A stretch of 64,000 nt of DNA from an uncultured Oceanospirillaceae bacterium (GTDB lineage: Bacteria; Pseudomonadota; Gammaproteobacteria; Pseudomonadales; Balneatricaceae): NCBI GenBank assembly GCA_913057435.1, contig CAJXNY010000010.1, positions 54,522 through 118,521 on the forward strand, read 5' to 3'. The notes below the pieces were generated by a model. That model was not told the origin of the DNA, searched no databases, and saw only the letters and a list, made by a program, of their open reading frames with translations. A program made the position numbers and the translations under genes. How positions within the stretch are numbered: position 1 is the stretch's first letter; every line of letters starts with the position of its first letter. Below are positions 27,168 through 38,425 of the stretch, in pieces.

Positions 27168-28685
27168 ATGCCCTATAAATCGGTCAGTCGAAGTATCCCG
27201 TTCCTGCGTACTCAGTATGTGACCGGGACTGTAATCTGTTACGCCATCATCGGCATGACATTTGTGTATTCAACCCTGCGTTATGGCCTGGATATCTGGC
27301 ATGTGGTGGGTGGTGTACTGGTGGCAGTGTTGATGGGGCTGCAGATTTTTCAGTCGTTACGGCTGGTTGAGACGCTGAAACGTATTGAGTATGCCCTGAA
27401 AATGAGCTCGCGGGGTGAATTGCATCATCGTATCAGTAGCACCAAAGGGCTGGGGGAGCTGGGTCAGGTCGCCTGGGCACTGAACGATTTGCTGGATCGG
27501 GTAGAGAGCTACTTCAAAGAGGTGGATACCTGCTTCCGGCTGGTTGCAAAGGGTAATTTTGATCGACATCCGCTGGGCGCAGGGTTGCCGGGCCGGATGG
27601 GTGACTCACTGGAAGCGATCGACTCGTCCGTGATGGCGATGAAAGATAACGTCAAGCTGATAAACCGTAATGAACTGGCGTCCAGCCTGCACCGGCTCAA
27701 TACAGAAAATCTGATCCGTAATCTCAAGCAGACTCAGAACGACCTGATTCGTATTGATGAAGATGCCCGTGAATTTGGCACCCAGGCGCGCAGTAATGCT
27801 GAAGCGGCACAGAAGAACCTGCGCGATGTGGAAACCATTCGCACTGCCATCGACGATATCACCGGTACGGTGCAGGAAGTGGCCGATGTGGTTGGTATTC
27901 TGAGTCGGGACAGCGATCAGATCGTCGGCTCCCTGCTGACGATTAAGGAAATAGCTGACCAGACAGGGTTGCTGGCACTCAATGCCTCGATTGAAGCGGC
28001 CCGTGCAGGTGAGACGGGTAAGGGCTTTGCGGTGGTGGCTGATGAAGTTAAAGCGCTGTCGCGTCGAACCAAAGTGACGGCGGAGTCAGTGGATCAGATT
28101 ATGGCCAGTTTTAGCCAGCGGGTTGAAAATGTCAGCCAGATTGCCGAACACTCTAATGAGGTGACTCAGGGGATGAGTGCCATGGTCGAGGATTTTGAAA
28201 ACCAGTTTAACTCGCTGGCTGAATCCTCAGAAAGGTCTGTGCAACAGGTCGATACGGCCTCGGCGGTGATTTATAATTCGCTGGTTAAACTGGACCATGT
28301 GATTTACAAACAGAATGGCTACGTAGCGCTCGATGGTGGCTGTGATGAGCACCATGAGAAGTGTGCAGCCATTGCCGTTGATCATACCCAGTGTCGTATG
28401 GGGCGCTGGTATTACGAAGGCATGGGGCATCAACAATTTGGCCATATGAGTGCGTATCGTCAGCTGGAACAACCCCATGCGGCGGTACATACTTCGGTAC
28501 AGGAAGCGCTGCGACTGAGCGAGCAGGATTGGGAAGGCAGTCAGGAGCTGCGTGAACAGATCGTGGCACAGATGCAACTGGCTGAGAGTGCCAGTGAAGA
28601 AGTCATGCTGCGGATTAATCAGCTGACCGAAGAACGGACGCTCGAGAGTAAAGGTCCGTCTCCTTTACCTCGCCGAGTAGCCTGA
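27168..28685 (+). CDS. Chemoreceptor with C-terminal zinc-binding CZB domain, no periplasmic sensor
   Basis: A 505-residue chemoreceptor with two adjacent helices (about 17-38 and 42-62) and almost no periplasmic loop, then HAMP-like sequence and a coiled coil. The signalling tip is [39 protein letters not shown]. The C-terminus (about 375-450) is a CZB domain: His in [11 protein letters not shown], Cys and Gly-x-Trp in [13 protein letters not shown], plus further His residues that bind zinc. CZB domains sense hypochlorite or zinc in other bacteria. With no ligand domain of its own it probably takes input from the PAS protein encoded just upstream. GAGAGGA precedes the ATG. Confidence 0.9.
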   Translation: MPYKSVSRSIPFLRTQYVTGTVICYAIIGMTFVYSTLRYGLDIWHVVGGVLVAVLMGLQIFQSLRLVETLKRIEYALKMSSRGELHHRISSTKGLGELGQVAWALNDLLDRVESYFKEVDTCFRLVAKGNFDRHPLGAGLPGRMGDSLEAIDSSVMAMKDNVKLINRNELASSLHRLNTENLIRNLKQTQNDLIRIDEDAREFGTQARSNAEAAQKNLRDVETIRTAIDDITGTVQEVADVVGILSRDSDQIVGSLLTIKEIADQTGLLALNASIEAARAGETGKGFAVVADEVKALSRRTKVTAESVDQIMASFSQRVENVSQIAEHSNEVTQGMSAMVEDFENQFNSLAESSERSVQQVDTASAVIYNSLVKLDHVIYKQNGYVALDGGCDEHHEKCAAIAVDHTQCRMGRWYYEGMGHQQFGHMSAYRQLEQPHAAVHTSVQEALRLSEQDWEGSQELREQIVAQMQLAESASEEVMLRINQLTEERTLESKGPSPLPRRVA

Positions 28686-28760
28686 GGGCTAATGACGCTA
28701 GCAGCCTGCCACGGGTTCGCTGCTATGGTTGATCTTAATCAAGCGTCATGTACGGCGAGG

Positions 28761-29384
28761 TTATGTCTGAGGCGTATTCAGTAACAGGGCTGCTGCGGTC
28801 TTACCCATCGCTTCCAGATTTTCCCGATCGGTATAGACACCATCATTAAATAACCGGCACAGGCCATGCAACGTGGCCCAGCTGGCTTGCGCAACCCGCA
28901 AGGTGGCATGATCAGCAGGCAGTAGTCCCTGCTGCTGTAACCGGCCCACCCATTCCAGCCAGTGTTGAAAACTGGCCTTCGATATCGCCTTTAATGACTC
29001 GGTCGGGTTGCCCTGTTTCCAGATCTCTTTGCCAAACATCAGCTCATAGGTTTCCGGGTTTTCATCCGCAAAACGGATATAGGCGATCACATAGGCCTCA
29101 AACAGTACCCGGCCATCCGCGCCGGCTGTCTCGGTCAGTGCATTCACGGCAGCTGCCTGCTGCGCAAAGCCCTGTTCGGCAATGGCACACAGCAGGGCAC
29201 GCTTATCCTTGAAATGGTGATAGGGCGCGGTGCGTGAAACTCCCACCTGATCCGCCAGCTTGCGAATAGACAGCGCATCCACGCCGCCTTCGCGGATGAT
29301 GGCGGTTGCGGTATTGAGCAATGACTGGCGCAGATCACCATGGTGATAACGACTCTTTGATAACGATTCTTTATGTTCAGACAT
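28761..29384 (-). CDS. TetR/AcrR-family repressor of the dienoyl-CoA operon
   Basis: A 207-residue TetR protein. The N-terminal helix-turn-helix is SIRKLADQVGVSRTAPYHHFKDKRALLCAIAEQGF; the C-terminal part (TetR_C_33-like, with YELMFGKEIW) is the ligand domain, in related proteins often binding acyl-CoA. The start at 29384 fits the family; the frame stays open 53 codons upstream across the operator region. It is divergent from the dienoyl-CoA isomerase gene, and two copies of a palindrome lie in the 111-base spacer, so it likely represses both directions until an unsaturated acyl-CoA appears (inference). Confidence 0.9.
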   Translation of the reverse strand: MSEHKESLSKSRYHHGDLRQSLLNTATAIIREGGVDALSIRKLADQVGVSRTAPYHHFKDKRALLCAIAEQGFAQQAAAVNALTETAGADGRVLFEAYVIAYIRFADENPETYELMFGKEIWKQGNPTESLKAISKASFQHWLEWVGRLQQQGLLPADHATLRVAQASWATLHGLCRLFNDGVYTDRENLEAMGKTAAALLLNTPQT

Positions 29385-29403
29385 GGGGAGATTCTGGCGC
29401 TGG

Positions 29404-29449
29404 ATCTTGACAGGGTCAAGATTGGATCGTAACTTGACAGTGTCAAGAT
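29404..29449. promoter_or_regulatory. Two TetR operators overlapping a divergent promoter
   Basis: Two copies of CTTGAC-3-GTCAAG occur at 29406-29420 and 29433-29447, centres 27 bases apart. On the plus strand TTGACA inside the first copy (29407-29412), a 17-base gap and TAACTT (29430-29435) make a plausible -35/-10 pair for the isomerase gene, so bound repressor would block it. Confidence 0.8.
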
Positions 29450-29495
29450 GGTTGCCGACAGCGCAGCCAGCCCGATTCATCTCATGGAGAGCCCC

Positions 29496-30335
29496 ATGCA
29501 ATACGAAACGTTTGAGCTGAGTATCACGGATAGCATCGCTCATCTGCAGCTGTCCCGCCCCAGTGCCTGTAACGCCATGAACCGGCAGTTCTGGCAGGAG
29601 TTTCCGGCTGCGCTGACAGCGCTGGACCAGAGCGCTGAAGCGCGGGTGCTGGTGATCTCATCCACCGGTAAGCACTTTAGTGCCGGCATGGATCTGGAAA
29701 TATTCACCAACCCCAATCCGCAACTCTTCCAGGGCGAGCGTGGCCGTCAGGCCGAGGCGATGCGTCAACTGGTGCTGCAACTGCAAGCCTGCTTTAACCG
29801 GCTGGAACAGATCCGCATCCCGGTACTGGCGGCGGTGCAGGGCGGCTGCATTGGCGGGGCGCTGGATCTGGTGTGTGCCTGTGATATGCGTTACAGCACT
29901 GACAATGCGTATTTTGAAGTAAAGGAAACCGCGCTGGGGATGACCGCAGACCTGGGTACCGTGCAGCGACTGCCACAGCTGATCGCTCCGGGACTGGCGC
30001 GGGAGCTGGTGTACAGCGCCCGAAAACTGCCTGCCGATGAGGCGCTGGCGGCAGGGCTGGTCAATCAGGTATTCGAGAATCAGGAGGCTATGCTCCGTGC
30101 GGTGATGGCCATTGCCGCACAGATTGCCCAGCGCTCACCACTGGCCGTGACGGGCAGTAAGCAGATGCTCAACTACAGCCGTGATCACAGTGTGCAGGAC
30201 AGCCTGCAGATGATGGCGACCTGGCAGGCGGGGATGTTCCAGCCCACCGATATGGTGCAGACCTTCAGCGCCAGCATGAGCCAGAAAACGCCTGACTATG
30301 AAAACCTGCGACCGATTACCGAGCCGTTTAGCTGA
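29496..30335 (+). CDS. Delta3,5-Delta2,4-dienoyl-CoA isomerase-type crotonase
   Basis: A 279-residue crotonase-fold enzyme. The oxyanion-hole region is GKHFSAGMDLEIF and the second glycine-rich motif is GGCIGGALDLV. The acidic residues that mark mammalian ECH1 dienoyl-CoA isomerase are all present: Asp124 (GGALDL), Glu144 (FEVKETALG) and Asp152 (TADLGTVQRLP). A plain enoyl-CoA hydratase would lack this Asp/Glu/Asp set. The enzyme moves both double bonds so that FadH can reduce the product during oxidation of odd-position unsaturated fatty acids. GGAGA lies five bases before ATG 29496. It sits 48 bases before fadH in the same operon. Confidence 0.88.
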   Translation: MQYETFELSITDSIAHLQLSRPSACNAMNRQFWQEFPAALTALDQSAEARVLVISSTGKHFSAGMDLEIFTNPNPQLFQGERGRQAEAMRQLVLQLQACFNRLEQIRIPVLAAVQGGCIGGALDLVCACDMRYSTDNAYFEVKETALGMTADLGTVQRLPQLIAPGLARELVYSARKLPADEALAAGLVNQVFENQEAMLRAVMAIAAQIAQRSPLAVTGSKQMLNYSRDHSVQDSLQMMATWQAGMFQPTDMVQTFSASMSQKTPDYENLRPITEPFS

Positions 30336-32414
<2,079 letters not shown>

Positions 32415-32438
32415 CCCGGCGAGCGCCAGTCAGAATCC

Positions 32439-32470
32439 CGTCCCCTGTGTAAATGCGCAGGGGACGTTTT
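32439..32470 (+). terminator. Rho-independent terminator of the fadH operon
   Basis: CGTCCCCTG (32439-32447) pairs with CAGGGGACG (32458-32466), followed by TTTTG. It lies just before the end of the convergent TetR gene. Confidence 0.8.
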
Positions 32471-32471
32471 G

Positions 32472-33062
32472 TCAGAGTTGTTCCGCTGCTGTCGCGCTGT
32501 TCAGTGGCGTGGGCAACATCAGCAGTAGCTGGTTCACGGCCGCCTGGATCTGTTCGCGCGTCATGGCCAGCTTTCCCATCCCGGCAATACTGGTCACCTG
32601 CATACTGAGCAGGGTGGCCAGAGCACGGCTATCAACCGTCTCCGCAAAAACTTCGGCCTCCAGGTTAGCCTGCATCAGTGTTCGCAGCCCCTCCATACTC
32701 TGGCTGACCCGGCCCGCGGCTTCGGGGCTCAGCAATTCAAGCTCATTCAGACTCAATGCCAGCAGACAGCCGCGACAGTCAATCGCCTCCGCCATCTTCA
32801 GATATAGCTGCCTGATATTGTGCAGCCCCAGGGGGGGATGAGTCAGGCGTTCAATCACCGGTGCTCGCAGTGATCGATAGTGGCTGAGCACCTCCAGAAA
32901 CAGCGCTTCTTTACTGCCAAATTCGTTATACAGGCTGCGCTTGTTCAGGCCCGTGATCTCGGTAAGGTCACTGAGTGAAGTGGCGGCATAGCCCTTGCGC
33001 CAGAACACTTCAAGTGCCTGATTGATCACATCATCTCGCTGATAGTTCTTGGGTCGCGCCAC
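32472..33062 (-). CDS. TetR/AcrR-family regulator divergent from a glutathione transferase gene
   Basis: A 196-residue TetR protein starting at GTG 33062 with GGAGG eight bases upstream. The helix-turn-helix is SLSDLTEITGLNKRSLYNEFGSKEALFLEVLSHY. The next conserved block, CRGCLLALSLNELELLSPEA, resembles regulators of the AcuR/DhaR-like branch. It is divergent from the glutathione transferase at 33195, and a 21-base inverted sequence pair lies in the spacer. It therefore most likely represses itself and the transferase. Confidence 0.9.
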   Translation of the reverse strand: MARPKNYQRDDVINQALEVFWRKGYAATSLSDLTEITGLNKRSLYNEFGSKEALFLEVLSHYRSLRAPVIERLTHPPLGLHNIRQLYLKMAEAIDCRGCLLALSLNELELLSPEAAGRVSQSMEGLRTLMQANLEAEVFAETVDSRALATLLSMQVTSIAGMGKLAMTREQIQAAVNQLLLMLPTPLNSATAAEQL

Positions 33063-33095
33063 GGTAATTGCCTCCGATTGTCTTGCGGCCAGTAT

Positions 33096-33181
33096 AGCGA
33101 TAAGTAACCGAGTGGTAAAAAATGCTTGCACTATGCCAGGTGCTGCGATAATTTTAATTAACCAATCGGTTACTTATCGTT
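33096..33181. promoter_or_regulatory. Inverted operator pair between TetR and glutathione transferase genes
   Basis: The 21-base sequences at 33096-33116 (read on the minus strand) and 33161-33181 (plus strand) agree at 19 of 21 positions; the shared core is ACCA-x-TCGGTTACTTATCG. Each contains an imperfect TAACC-4-GGTTA dyad, the size of a TetR site. One copy sits before each divergent gene. Confidence 0.75.
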
Positions 33182-33194
33182 ATGAGGATGCGTT

Positions 33195-33836
33195 ATGACA
33201 ACGGTTTATGGTGTGCAGCTGTCTCCCTTTTCTCGCAAGGTTATCCTGGCGCTGGAAGCTAAAGACGTGGCGTTTGAGGTGAACCCGGTGACGCCATTTG
33301 AAAAGCCGGAAGGCTTTGAAAAGATCAGTCCGCTCAGGAAAATCCCCGCCTTTGAGGATGATCAGATTACGATTGCTGATTCCACGGTGATCTGTGAGTA
33401 CCTGGAACAGCGTTACCCACAGAACCCGCTGTACCCTCAAAATATGGTGGCCCGCGCCCGTGCTCGCTGGTTTGAAGAATACTCAGATACTGCTGTGCTG
33501 GGCGTGATCGGGCCGATTTTCTTTGAGCGGCTGGTGAAAAAAGTGATGCTGCAGCAGACTCCAGATGAAGCGCGGGTGAGTCAGATCATCGAAGATGAGC
33601 TGCCCCCGGTATTTGATTACCTGGAATCACAGCTGGGCGAAACGGGCTTCTTGGTAACGGATACGCTGACAGTGGCAGACCTGGCGCTCGGCTCTCACCT
33701 GACCAATGCGCTGTATAGCGGCGTAGAGGTGGATGCGGTGCGCTGGCCAAAGCTGGCAACCTACACTGGACGGTTACTGGCCACTGAATTGTTTGCCAAC
33801 CGTATAGCGGCAGACAAAGCGCTGATGGCGGGCTGA
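33195..33836 (+). CDS. Glutathione S-transferase family protein
   Basis: A 213-residue cytosolic GST. The thioredoxin-like N-terminal domain has the active-site loop QLSPFSRKVILALEAKD (Ser likely activates glutathione), a cis-Pro in RKIPAFED and the glutathione-binding IADSTVICEYLEQRY. The all-helical C-terminal domain has the conserved TVADLALGSHL capping box. Substrate unknown; detoxification of an electrophile that also releases the divergent TetR is a reasonable guess. A GC-rich hairpin separates it from the convergent chemoreceptor gene. Confidence 0.9.
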   Translation: MTTVYGVQLSPFSRKVILALEAKDVAFEVNPVTPFEKPEGFEKISPLRKIPAFEDDQITIADSTVICEYLEQRYPQNPLYPQNMVARARARWFEEYSDTAVLGVIGPIFFERLVKKVMLQQTPDEARVSQIIEDELPPVFDYLESQLGETGFLVTDTLTVADLALGSHLTNALYSGVEVDAVRWPKLATYTGRLLATELFANRIAADKALMAG

Positions 33837-33851
33837 CAGGCTGCTAAAGCT

Positions 33852-33870
33852 GGCCGCCCGCTGGGCGGCC
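33852..33870. terminator. GC-rich hairpin between convergent GST and chemoreceptor genes
   Basis: GGCCGCCC (33852-33859) pairs with GGGCGGCC (33863-33870) around a three-base loop. The T tract is poor on both sides, so termination may be partial. Confidence 0.55.
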
Positions 33871-33880
33871 CTTCGTTGAG

Positions 33881-35494
33881 TTACGTCAGCTGGAAACGCC
33901 CGACCAGTGCTTTCAGGTTATCAGTCAGTAAGCTCAATTGATGGCTGGAGGCGGCGACGGTATCGGCACTGTTGGCCGAGCCGAGTGATGCGGTATGAAT
34001 CTGGTTCATATGCTCGCTCATCTCATCGACAACCGCCCGCTGTTGTTCCGAGGCTGAGGCGATCTGGCTGTTCATCTGTGATATTCCGCTGATCCCCTCG
34101 ATGATGGTTTCCAGTTGTTTGCCCGCTTTATGTGCCTGTTCTACGCTGGCAGACACCTGGCTTCGTCCCTGCTGCATGGCAAATACAGCCGCCTGCACAC
34201 CCTGTTGCAGCTTCTCTATCATGGTCTGAATTTCCTCGGTAGAGTTCTGAGAACGTTGTGCCAGGGTGCGAACCTCATCAGCAACTACCGCAAAGCCACG
34301 GCCCTGATCACCCGCTCGGGCGGCTTCAATGGCGGCGTTAAGCGCCAGCAGGTTAGTCTGATCGGCGATCCCACGTATCACATCCAGAATCGTGCCGATA
34401 CTCTCGGCGTCTTTTTCCAGGGCATGGATCACGTTGGTGGCACTGCCGATATCGCTGCTAAGGGTGCTGATGGACTCGACAGTCTGGTCAACCAGCTGCT
34501 GGCCATCTTTAACGTCGTTATCGGCAGTATCAGCGTTGTTAGCGGCATCCTGCGCACTCAGGGCGATCTGCTGGATTGAGGCAGACATCTCGGTGATTGC
34601 AGTGGTCACCTGGCTGACTCCCTGTTGCTGATTATTAAAATCAAGGCGGGATTTGTCGGCAATCGCCATCGCCTGGGTCGCAGTGCTGGCCAGTTGGGTT
34701 GCGCTGTCTGATACGTCTGAAAGCAGAGTCAGCAGTTTAGCTTTCATCTGGTCCAGGCCATGGCAGAGCTGGCCGATCTCGTCATTTATCTCCAGTGTCA
34801 GGCTGGGTTGATTCAGATTACCTGAAGCGATTTCTTTGAGCTGCTGAATAACCGCCGGCAGACGGTTCAATGCACGGGATACGATAAGATACATCGCCAG
34901 TATACTGAGCAGCAGGGCCACGTAGGTGGCGCTCTGTTCAATGCTTTGCTGATGAATACTTTGTTGCTGGTGATGCACGGCCTGTTGGGTGCGGGCCTGA
35001 ATCTGGCTCAGCAGGGTATCTACCTGTTCCGACATAGCCGCCGCGACCTGATCAAACTCGGCCATCATCAGATTGCCACCGGCAGGGCCTTTGTCTATAT
35101 ACGCCTGGGCCATTTTTTTACCGCTGTCATAGTAAGCACGAAATACCGGTAGCATGGCGTTGTATTGAGCCCGCTGGTCAGGGTCGAGCTGTTGTAGATC
35201 CATGATCAGCTGATTGAACTGCTGAGCGTTATTCTCAGCTTCATCGAAGCCATCGTTCAGGCCATCCCGTGCGCGGGTGGCGCTGATATCGGTGAGCCAT
35301 TGTTGCACCTGTACAATGCTTAGCTTCAGCTGATGGGCTTTGTTGAGGATGGGTATTTCTGTGGTCGCGATGGCGCTTGCTTCATCAGTAATATCTGCGG
35401 AGGTTCTCAGATTTAGTGTTATTCCCGTCAGCATAATCAGTACGAAAGCACCGACAATCAGACGAAATTTCCCCATAATTGTCACACCTTTCAT
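33881..35494 (-). CDS. Methyl-accepting chemotaxis protein
   Basis: A 537-residue chemoreceptor. TM1 is about residues 9-28 and TM2 about 190-208. The periplasmic part between them is a four-helix-bundle type sensor ([32 protein letters not shown]), a pattern common in receptors with small helical sensors. The HAMP domain has [25 protein letters not shown], and the tip has [40 protein letters not shown]. The start ATG 35494 has AAGGAAG upstream; Met7 (35476) is an alternative. It is convergent with the GST gene. Confidence 0.95.
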   Translation of the reverse strand: MKGVTIMGKFRLIVGAFVLIMLTGITLNLRTSADITDEASAIATTEIPILNKAHQLKLSIVQVQQWLTDISATRARDGLNDGFDEAENNAQQFNQLIMDLQQLDPDQRAQYNAMLPVFRAYYDSGKKMAQAYIDKGPAGGNLMMAEFDQVAAAMSEQVDTLLSQIQARTQQAVHHQQQSIHQQSIEQSATYVALLLSILAMYLIVSRALNRLPAVIQQLKEIASGNLNQPSLTLEINDEIGQLCHGLDQMKAKLLTLLSDVSDSATQLASTATQAMAIADKSRLDFNNQQQGVSQVTTAITEMSASIQQIALSAQDAANNADTADNDVKDGQQLVDQTVESISTLSSDIGSATNVIHALEKDAESIGTILDVIRGIADQTNLLALNAAIEAARAGDQGRGFAVVADEVRTLAQRSQNSTEEIQTMIEKLQQGVQAAVFAMQQGRSQVSASVEQAHKAGKQLETIIEGISGISQMNSQIASASEQQRAVVDEMSEHMNQIHTASLGSANSADTVAASSHQLSLLTDNLKALVGRFQLT

Positions 35495-35825
35495 CGTATC
35501 TTCCTTGCACAGTGAATTGAATGGGCATGTTTCCTTTCAAGCATAGTCGGTGCTCTGGTAATACAGACATGATTTGCAACATGCCGCGCCGTATTGGCAG
35601 GCGAAGAGCATAGGTGACAGGGCTCGTTCTTATAGCGCCGGGGTTGGTAACTCAATAATGTTAAGTCGCCCAGGTCATGGCTGTTCCTGGATTTCCAGTG
35701 GAAGTGCTACGACTCGGCTCTGTACCCGCCTGGCATTAAGTATGAAGTTCATATCCCGTTCAGGCTGGTAATCCATTTTTGAGCGAGTAGAATGCGCGCC
35801 TTGTGGCGGTATCCGCCCAGACATT

Positions 35826-35925
35826 CCTGAGGGGTGGTTGCTGCCTGCTGAAAAGCCCAGCGCCTGAGATGCCACACTGGCGAACCCTGTGAACCTGATC
35901 CGGTTAATGCCGGCGTAGGGACAGG
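35826..35925 (+). promoter_or_regulatory. TPP riboswitch
   Basis: A canonical THI element: GGGGTG (35831), CTGAGAT (35864-35870), ACCCTGTGAACCTGATC and then GGTTAATGCCGGCGTAGGGA, with P1 formed by CCTG (35826) and CAGG (35922). It precedes a TonB receptor, a YkoF-like protein and PnuT. There is no terminator-like T run after the aptamer, and GACCC/GGGTC repeats lie downstream, so control may be at translation. Confidence 0.95.
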
Positions 35926-35994
35926 CGCGCTTCGCGACCCACCTTTATGCCCCCGTACTCGACCGGGTCTTCGATAATTGTTCGGAGACTTGAA

Positions 35995-38070
35995 GTGAAC
36001 CTGAAAACCGTAAGTACTCTCTCTGTTCTATGCCTGGCGGTACAGGCGATCAATGCTCAGGCGCAGGATGCAGCCACGACCCAGACGCAAATGGATACCC
36101 TGGTGGTGACCGGTGGTTTCCGCGATGCCGAGTTGCAGGATATTCCCAGCAGCATCAGTGTGGTGGATCAGGCGGCGATCGACGCCCGGGGTGCTGAACA
36201 CCTGGAAGAAATCCTGGCGCTGACCCCCAACGTTAACTTTGCCGGGGGCAGCAACCGCGCTCGTTTCTATCAGATTCGTGGCATTGGTGAGCGCAGTCAG
36301 TTTGTTGAGCCGCTGAACCCGTCCGTCGGCCTGCTGGTGGATGGCATTGATATGAGCGGTATCGGTGATGCGGCTTCTCTGCTGGATGTAAAACAGGTTG
36401 AAGTGTTCCGTGGCCCTCAGGGTACGCTGTACGGTGCTAACGCCCTGGCCGGTCTGATCAACATGACCACCAATGCGCCGACCGATGAATACGAAGGTCA
36501 TATCGAAACCACCCTGGCGGATCACGATACCCGCAGCCTGCAGGCCGTGGTAAGTGGCCCGGCATCCGATACCGTCGGTTACCGCTTTGCGGTACAGAAA
36601 CTGGACAGCGATGGCTTCACTGAAAACGACTTCCTTGGCCGTGATGATACCGAAGGTCGGGACGAGCTGACCCTGCGTGGCAAACTGCGCATTGACGCCA
36701 GTGATGATCTGACTGTTAATCTGACCGCGCTGCATGTTAACAACGACAACGGCTACGATGCCTTCTCGCTGGATAACAACCGTCACACCCTGTCTGATGA
36801 GCCAGGCCACGACCGTAACGAAACCACCGCGCTGGCGATCAATACCGCCTACAGCGGCTTTGAAGCGTTCGAGCTGCAGACCACGCTGAGTGCTGCCAGC
36901 TCCAACCTGGAATACGGCTACGATGAAGACTGGACTTACACTGGAATTCACGCCTCGGGCTACAGCTCCAAAGACAACTATGAGCGTGACCGTAAAACCC
37001 TGAGTGCCGATGTACGACTGATCTCCGAGCCCGGCGCAGAGATCTTCAACGGCAGCACCCAGTGGGTGGTGGGTGCCTACGGTTACCAGCAGGGCGTGGA
37101 TCTGGATCGTCAGTACACCTACCTGAGCAGTGACTTTCACAGCGAGTTCGATGCCGACCGTCTGGCCCTCTATGGTCAGCTGGAAACCGCACTGAACAGC
37201 GACTGGACCCTGACCACTGGCCTGCGCGTTGAGCGCTGGGATGCCGAGTACAGCGATAGCGATGGCATCACGGCTGATCCGTCTGAAACCCTCTGGGGTG
37301 GCCGTGCCGCACTGGAATACATGCTTAACGATGACACCGTCCTCTACGGCCTGGTATCCCGTGGCTACAAAGCTGGTGGCTTTAACAGCGAAGGTTCACT
37401 GCCCGCTGAACTGCGTGAGTTCGATACCGAAACCATGTGGAACTACGAGCTGGGTATGAAAGGCAGCTGGCTGGATGACCGTCTGACCGGCCAGCTGGCG
37501 TTTTTCTACCAGCAGCGTGATGATGTACAGATCAAAGGCTCCCGGCTGGTGCCCCGTGCTGATGGCAGCACCGAGTTTATCGATTACACGGCTAACTCCG
37601 CCGAAGGCACTAACTACGGTATCGAACTGGAAGGCAGCTACCGGGCGACCGAGCAGCTGACGCTGTTCATGGCCACCGGCCTGCTGTACACCGAACTGGA
37701 AGAGAGCGGTGCCAGCTACGATGGCCGAGATCAGGCCCATGCGCCGAACTATCAGCTGGCGCTGGTCGCTGATTACCAGTACGGCAACGGCTGGTTCAGC
37801 CGCATCGAAATGGACGCCAAAGACGCGTTTTACCTGTCTGACCGTCACGATGAAAAGACCGATTCCTACACCCTGTTCAACGCCCGTATCGGCTACCGTC
37901 AGGATAACTGGGAACTGGCGCTGTGGGCCAACAACCTCACCGACGAAGATTACATCGTCCGTGGTTTCGGCAGTTTCGGCAATGACCCGCGTAATGGCTA
38001 CATCACCGAGCCGTACTACCAGTTCGGTGCGCCACGTCAGATCGGCCTGACTGCCAAACTGAACTTCTAA
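35995..38070 (+). CDS. TonB-dependent receptor for thiamine uptake
   Basis: A 691-residue outer-membrane receptor. A signal peptide (1-20, cut after AQA) precedes a TonB box region (MDTLVVTGGF). The plug domain has QVEVFRGPQGTLYGANALAGLINMTT and the barrel ends with a C-terminal aromatic residue (LNF), as OmpA-type insertion needs. The TPP riboswitch just upstream and the downstream YkoF-like and PnuT genes show the substrate to be thiamine or a precursor. The start is GTG 35995 with GGAG seven bases upstream; the longer open frame overlaps the leader and adds no signal sequence. Confidence 0.93.
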   Translation: MNLKTVSTLSVLCLAVQAINAQAQDAATTQTQMDTLVVTGGFRDAELQDIPSSISVVDQAAIDARGAEHLEEILALTPNVNFAGGSNRARFYQIRGIGERSQFVEPLNPSVGLLVDGIDMSGIGDAASLLDVKQVEVFRGPQGTLYGANALAGLINMTTNAPTDEYEGHIETTLADHDTRSLQAVVSGPASDTVGYRFAVQKLDSDGFTENDFLGRDDTEGRDELTLRGKLRIDASDDLTVNLTALHVNNDNGYDAFSLDNNRHTLSDEPGHDRNETTALAINTAYSGFEAFELQTTLSAASSNLEYGYDEDWTYTGIHASGYSSKDNYERDRKTLSADVRLISEPGAEIFNGSTQWVVGAYGYQQGVDLDRQYTYLSSDFHSEFDADRLALYGQLETALNSDWTLTTGLRVERWDAEYSDSDGITADPSETLWGGRAALEYMLNDDTVLYGLVSRGYKAGGFNSEGSLPAELREFDTETMWNYELGMKGSWLDDRLTGQLAFFYQQRDDVQIKGSRLVPRADGSTEFIDYTANSAEGTNYGIELEGSYRATEQLTLFMATGLLYTELEESGASYDGRDQAHAPNYQLALVADYQYGNGWFSRIEMDAKDAFYLSDRHDEKTDSYTLFNARIGYRQDNWELALWANNLTDEDYIVRGFGSFGNDPRNGYITEPYYQFGAPRQIGLTAKLNF

Positions 38071-38167
38071 ACCGCATTTGTAGCAGCGACGTCCCGTCGC
38101 GTCTTGAACACCTTGCTGGGATTCCTGCAAGGTGTTCATTGCTCCTGTCCCTTCAGAGAAACTGACC

Positions 38168-38425
38168 ATGAAAATCTCCGTAGAAATCAGTATGTACCCG
38201 CTGGCGGAAAACTTTATCCCGCCGATCCAGGCTGTCATCGATGCCTTCAACCGTTACGACGATATCGACGTGATCACCTGTGCCACCAGTACCCAGCTGT
38301 TCGGTGACTACGATGTGGTGATGGATGCCATCAAAGCCGAACTGCGCAATTCCTGGGAAACCTACGGCAAAGCCGTATTCGTCACCAAGCATCTGCTGGG
38401 CGATGTGCGCGAGCTACGTACATAA
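38168..38425 (+). CDS. YkoF-like thiamine/HMP-binding domain protein
   Basis: An 85-residue protein matching the YkoF/thiamine-binding fold: SVEISMYPLAENFIPPIQAVIDAFNRYDDIDVITCATSTQLFGDYDVVMDAIKAEL. YkoF of Bacillus binds thiamine and hydroxymethylpyrimidine. It has no signal peptide, so it is cytoplasmic here. It lies between the TonB receptor and pnuT and its stop codon directly abuts the pnuT start (TAAATG), so the three are one operon under the TPP riboswitch. Its exact role, carrier or sensor, is not known. Confidence 0.85.
   Translation: MKISVEISMYPLAENFIPPIQAVIDAFNRYDDIDVITCATSTQLFGDYDVVMDAIKAELRNSWETYGKAVFVTKHLLGDVRELRT

Noticed and set aside
27144..27180. Frameshift splitting a single Aer-like gene
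   Set aside because: The downstream gene has a strong GAGAGGA ribosome site and a natural N-terminus, and the PAS protein ends in a complete helical tail, so two genes are more likely.
36028..37140. A 370-codon minus-strand frame opposite the TonB receptor
   Set aside because: Shadow of the receptor gene, which has signal peptide, plug and barrel features; the antisense frame shows none.
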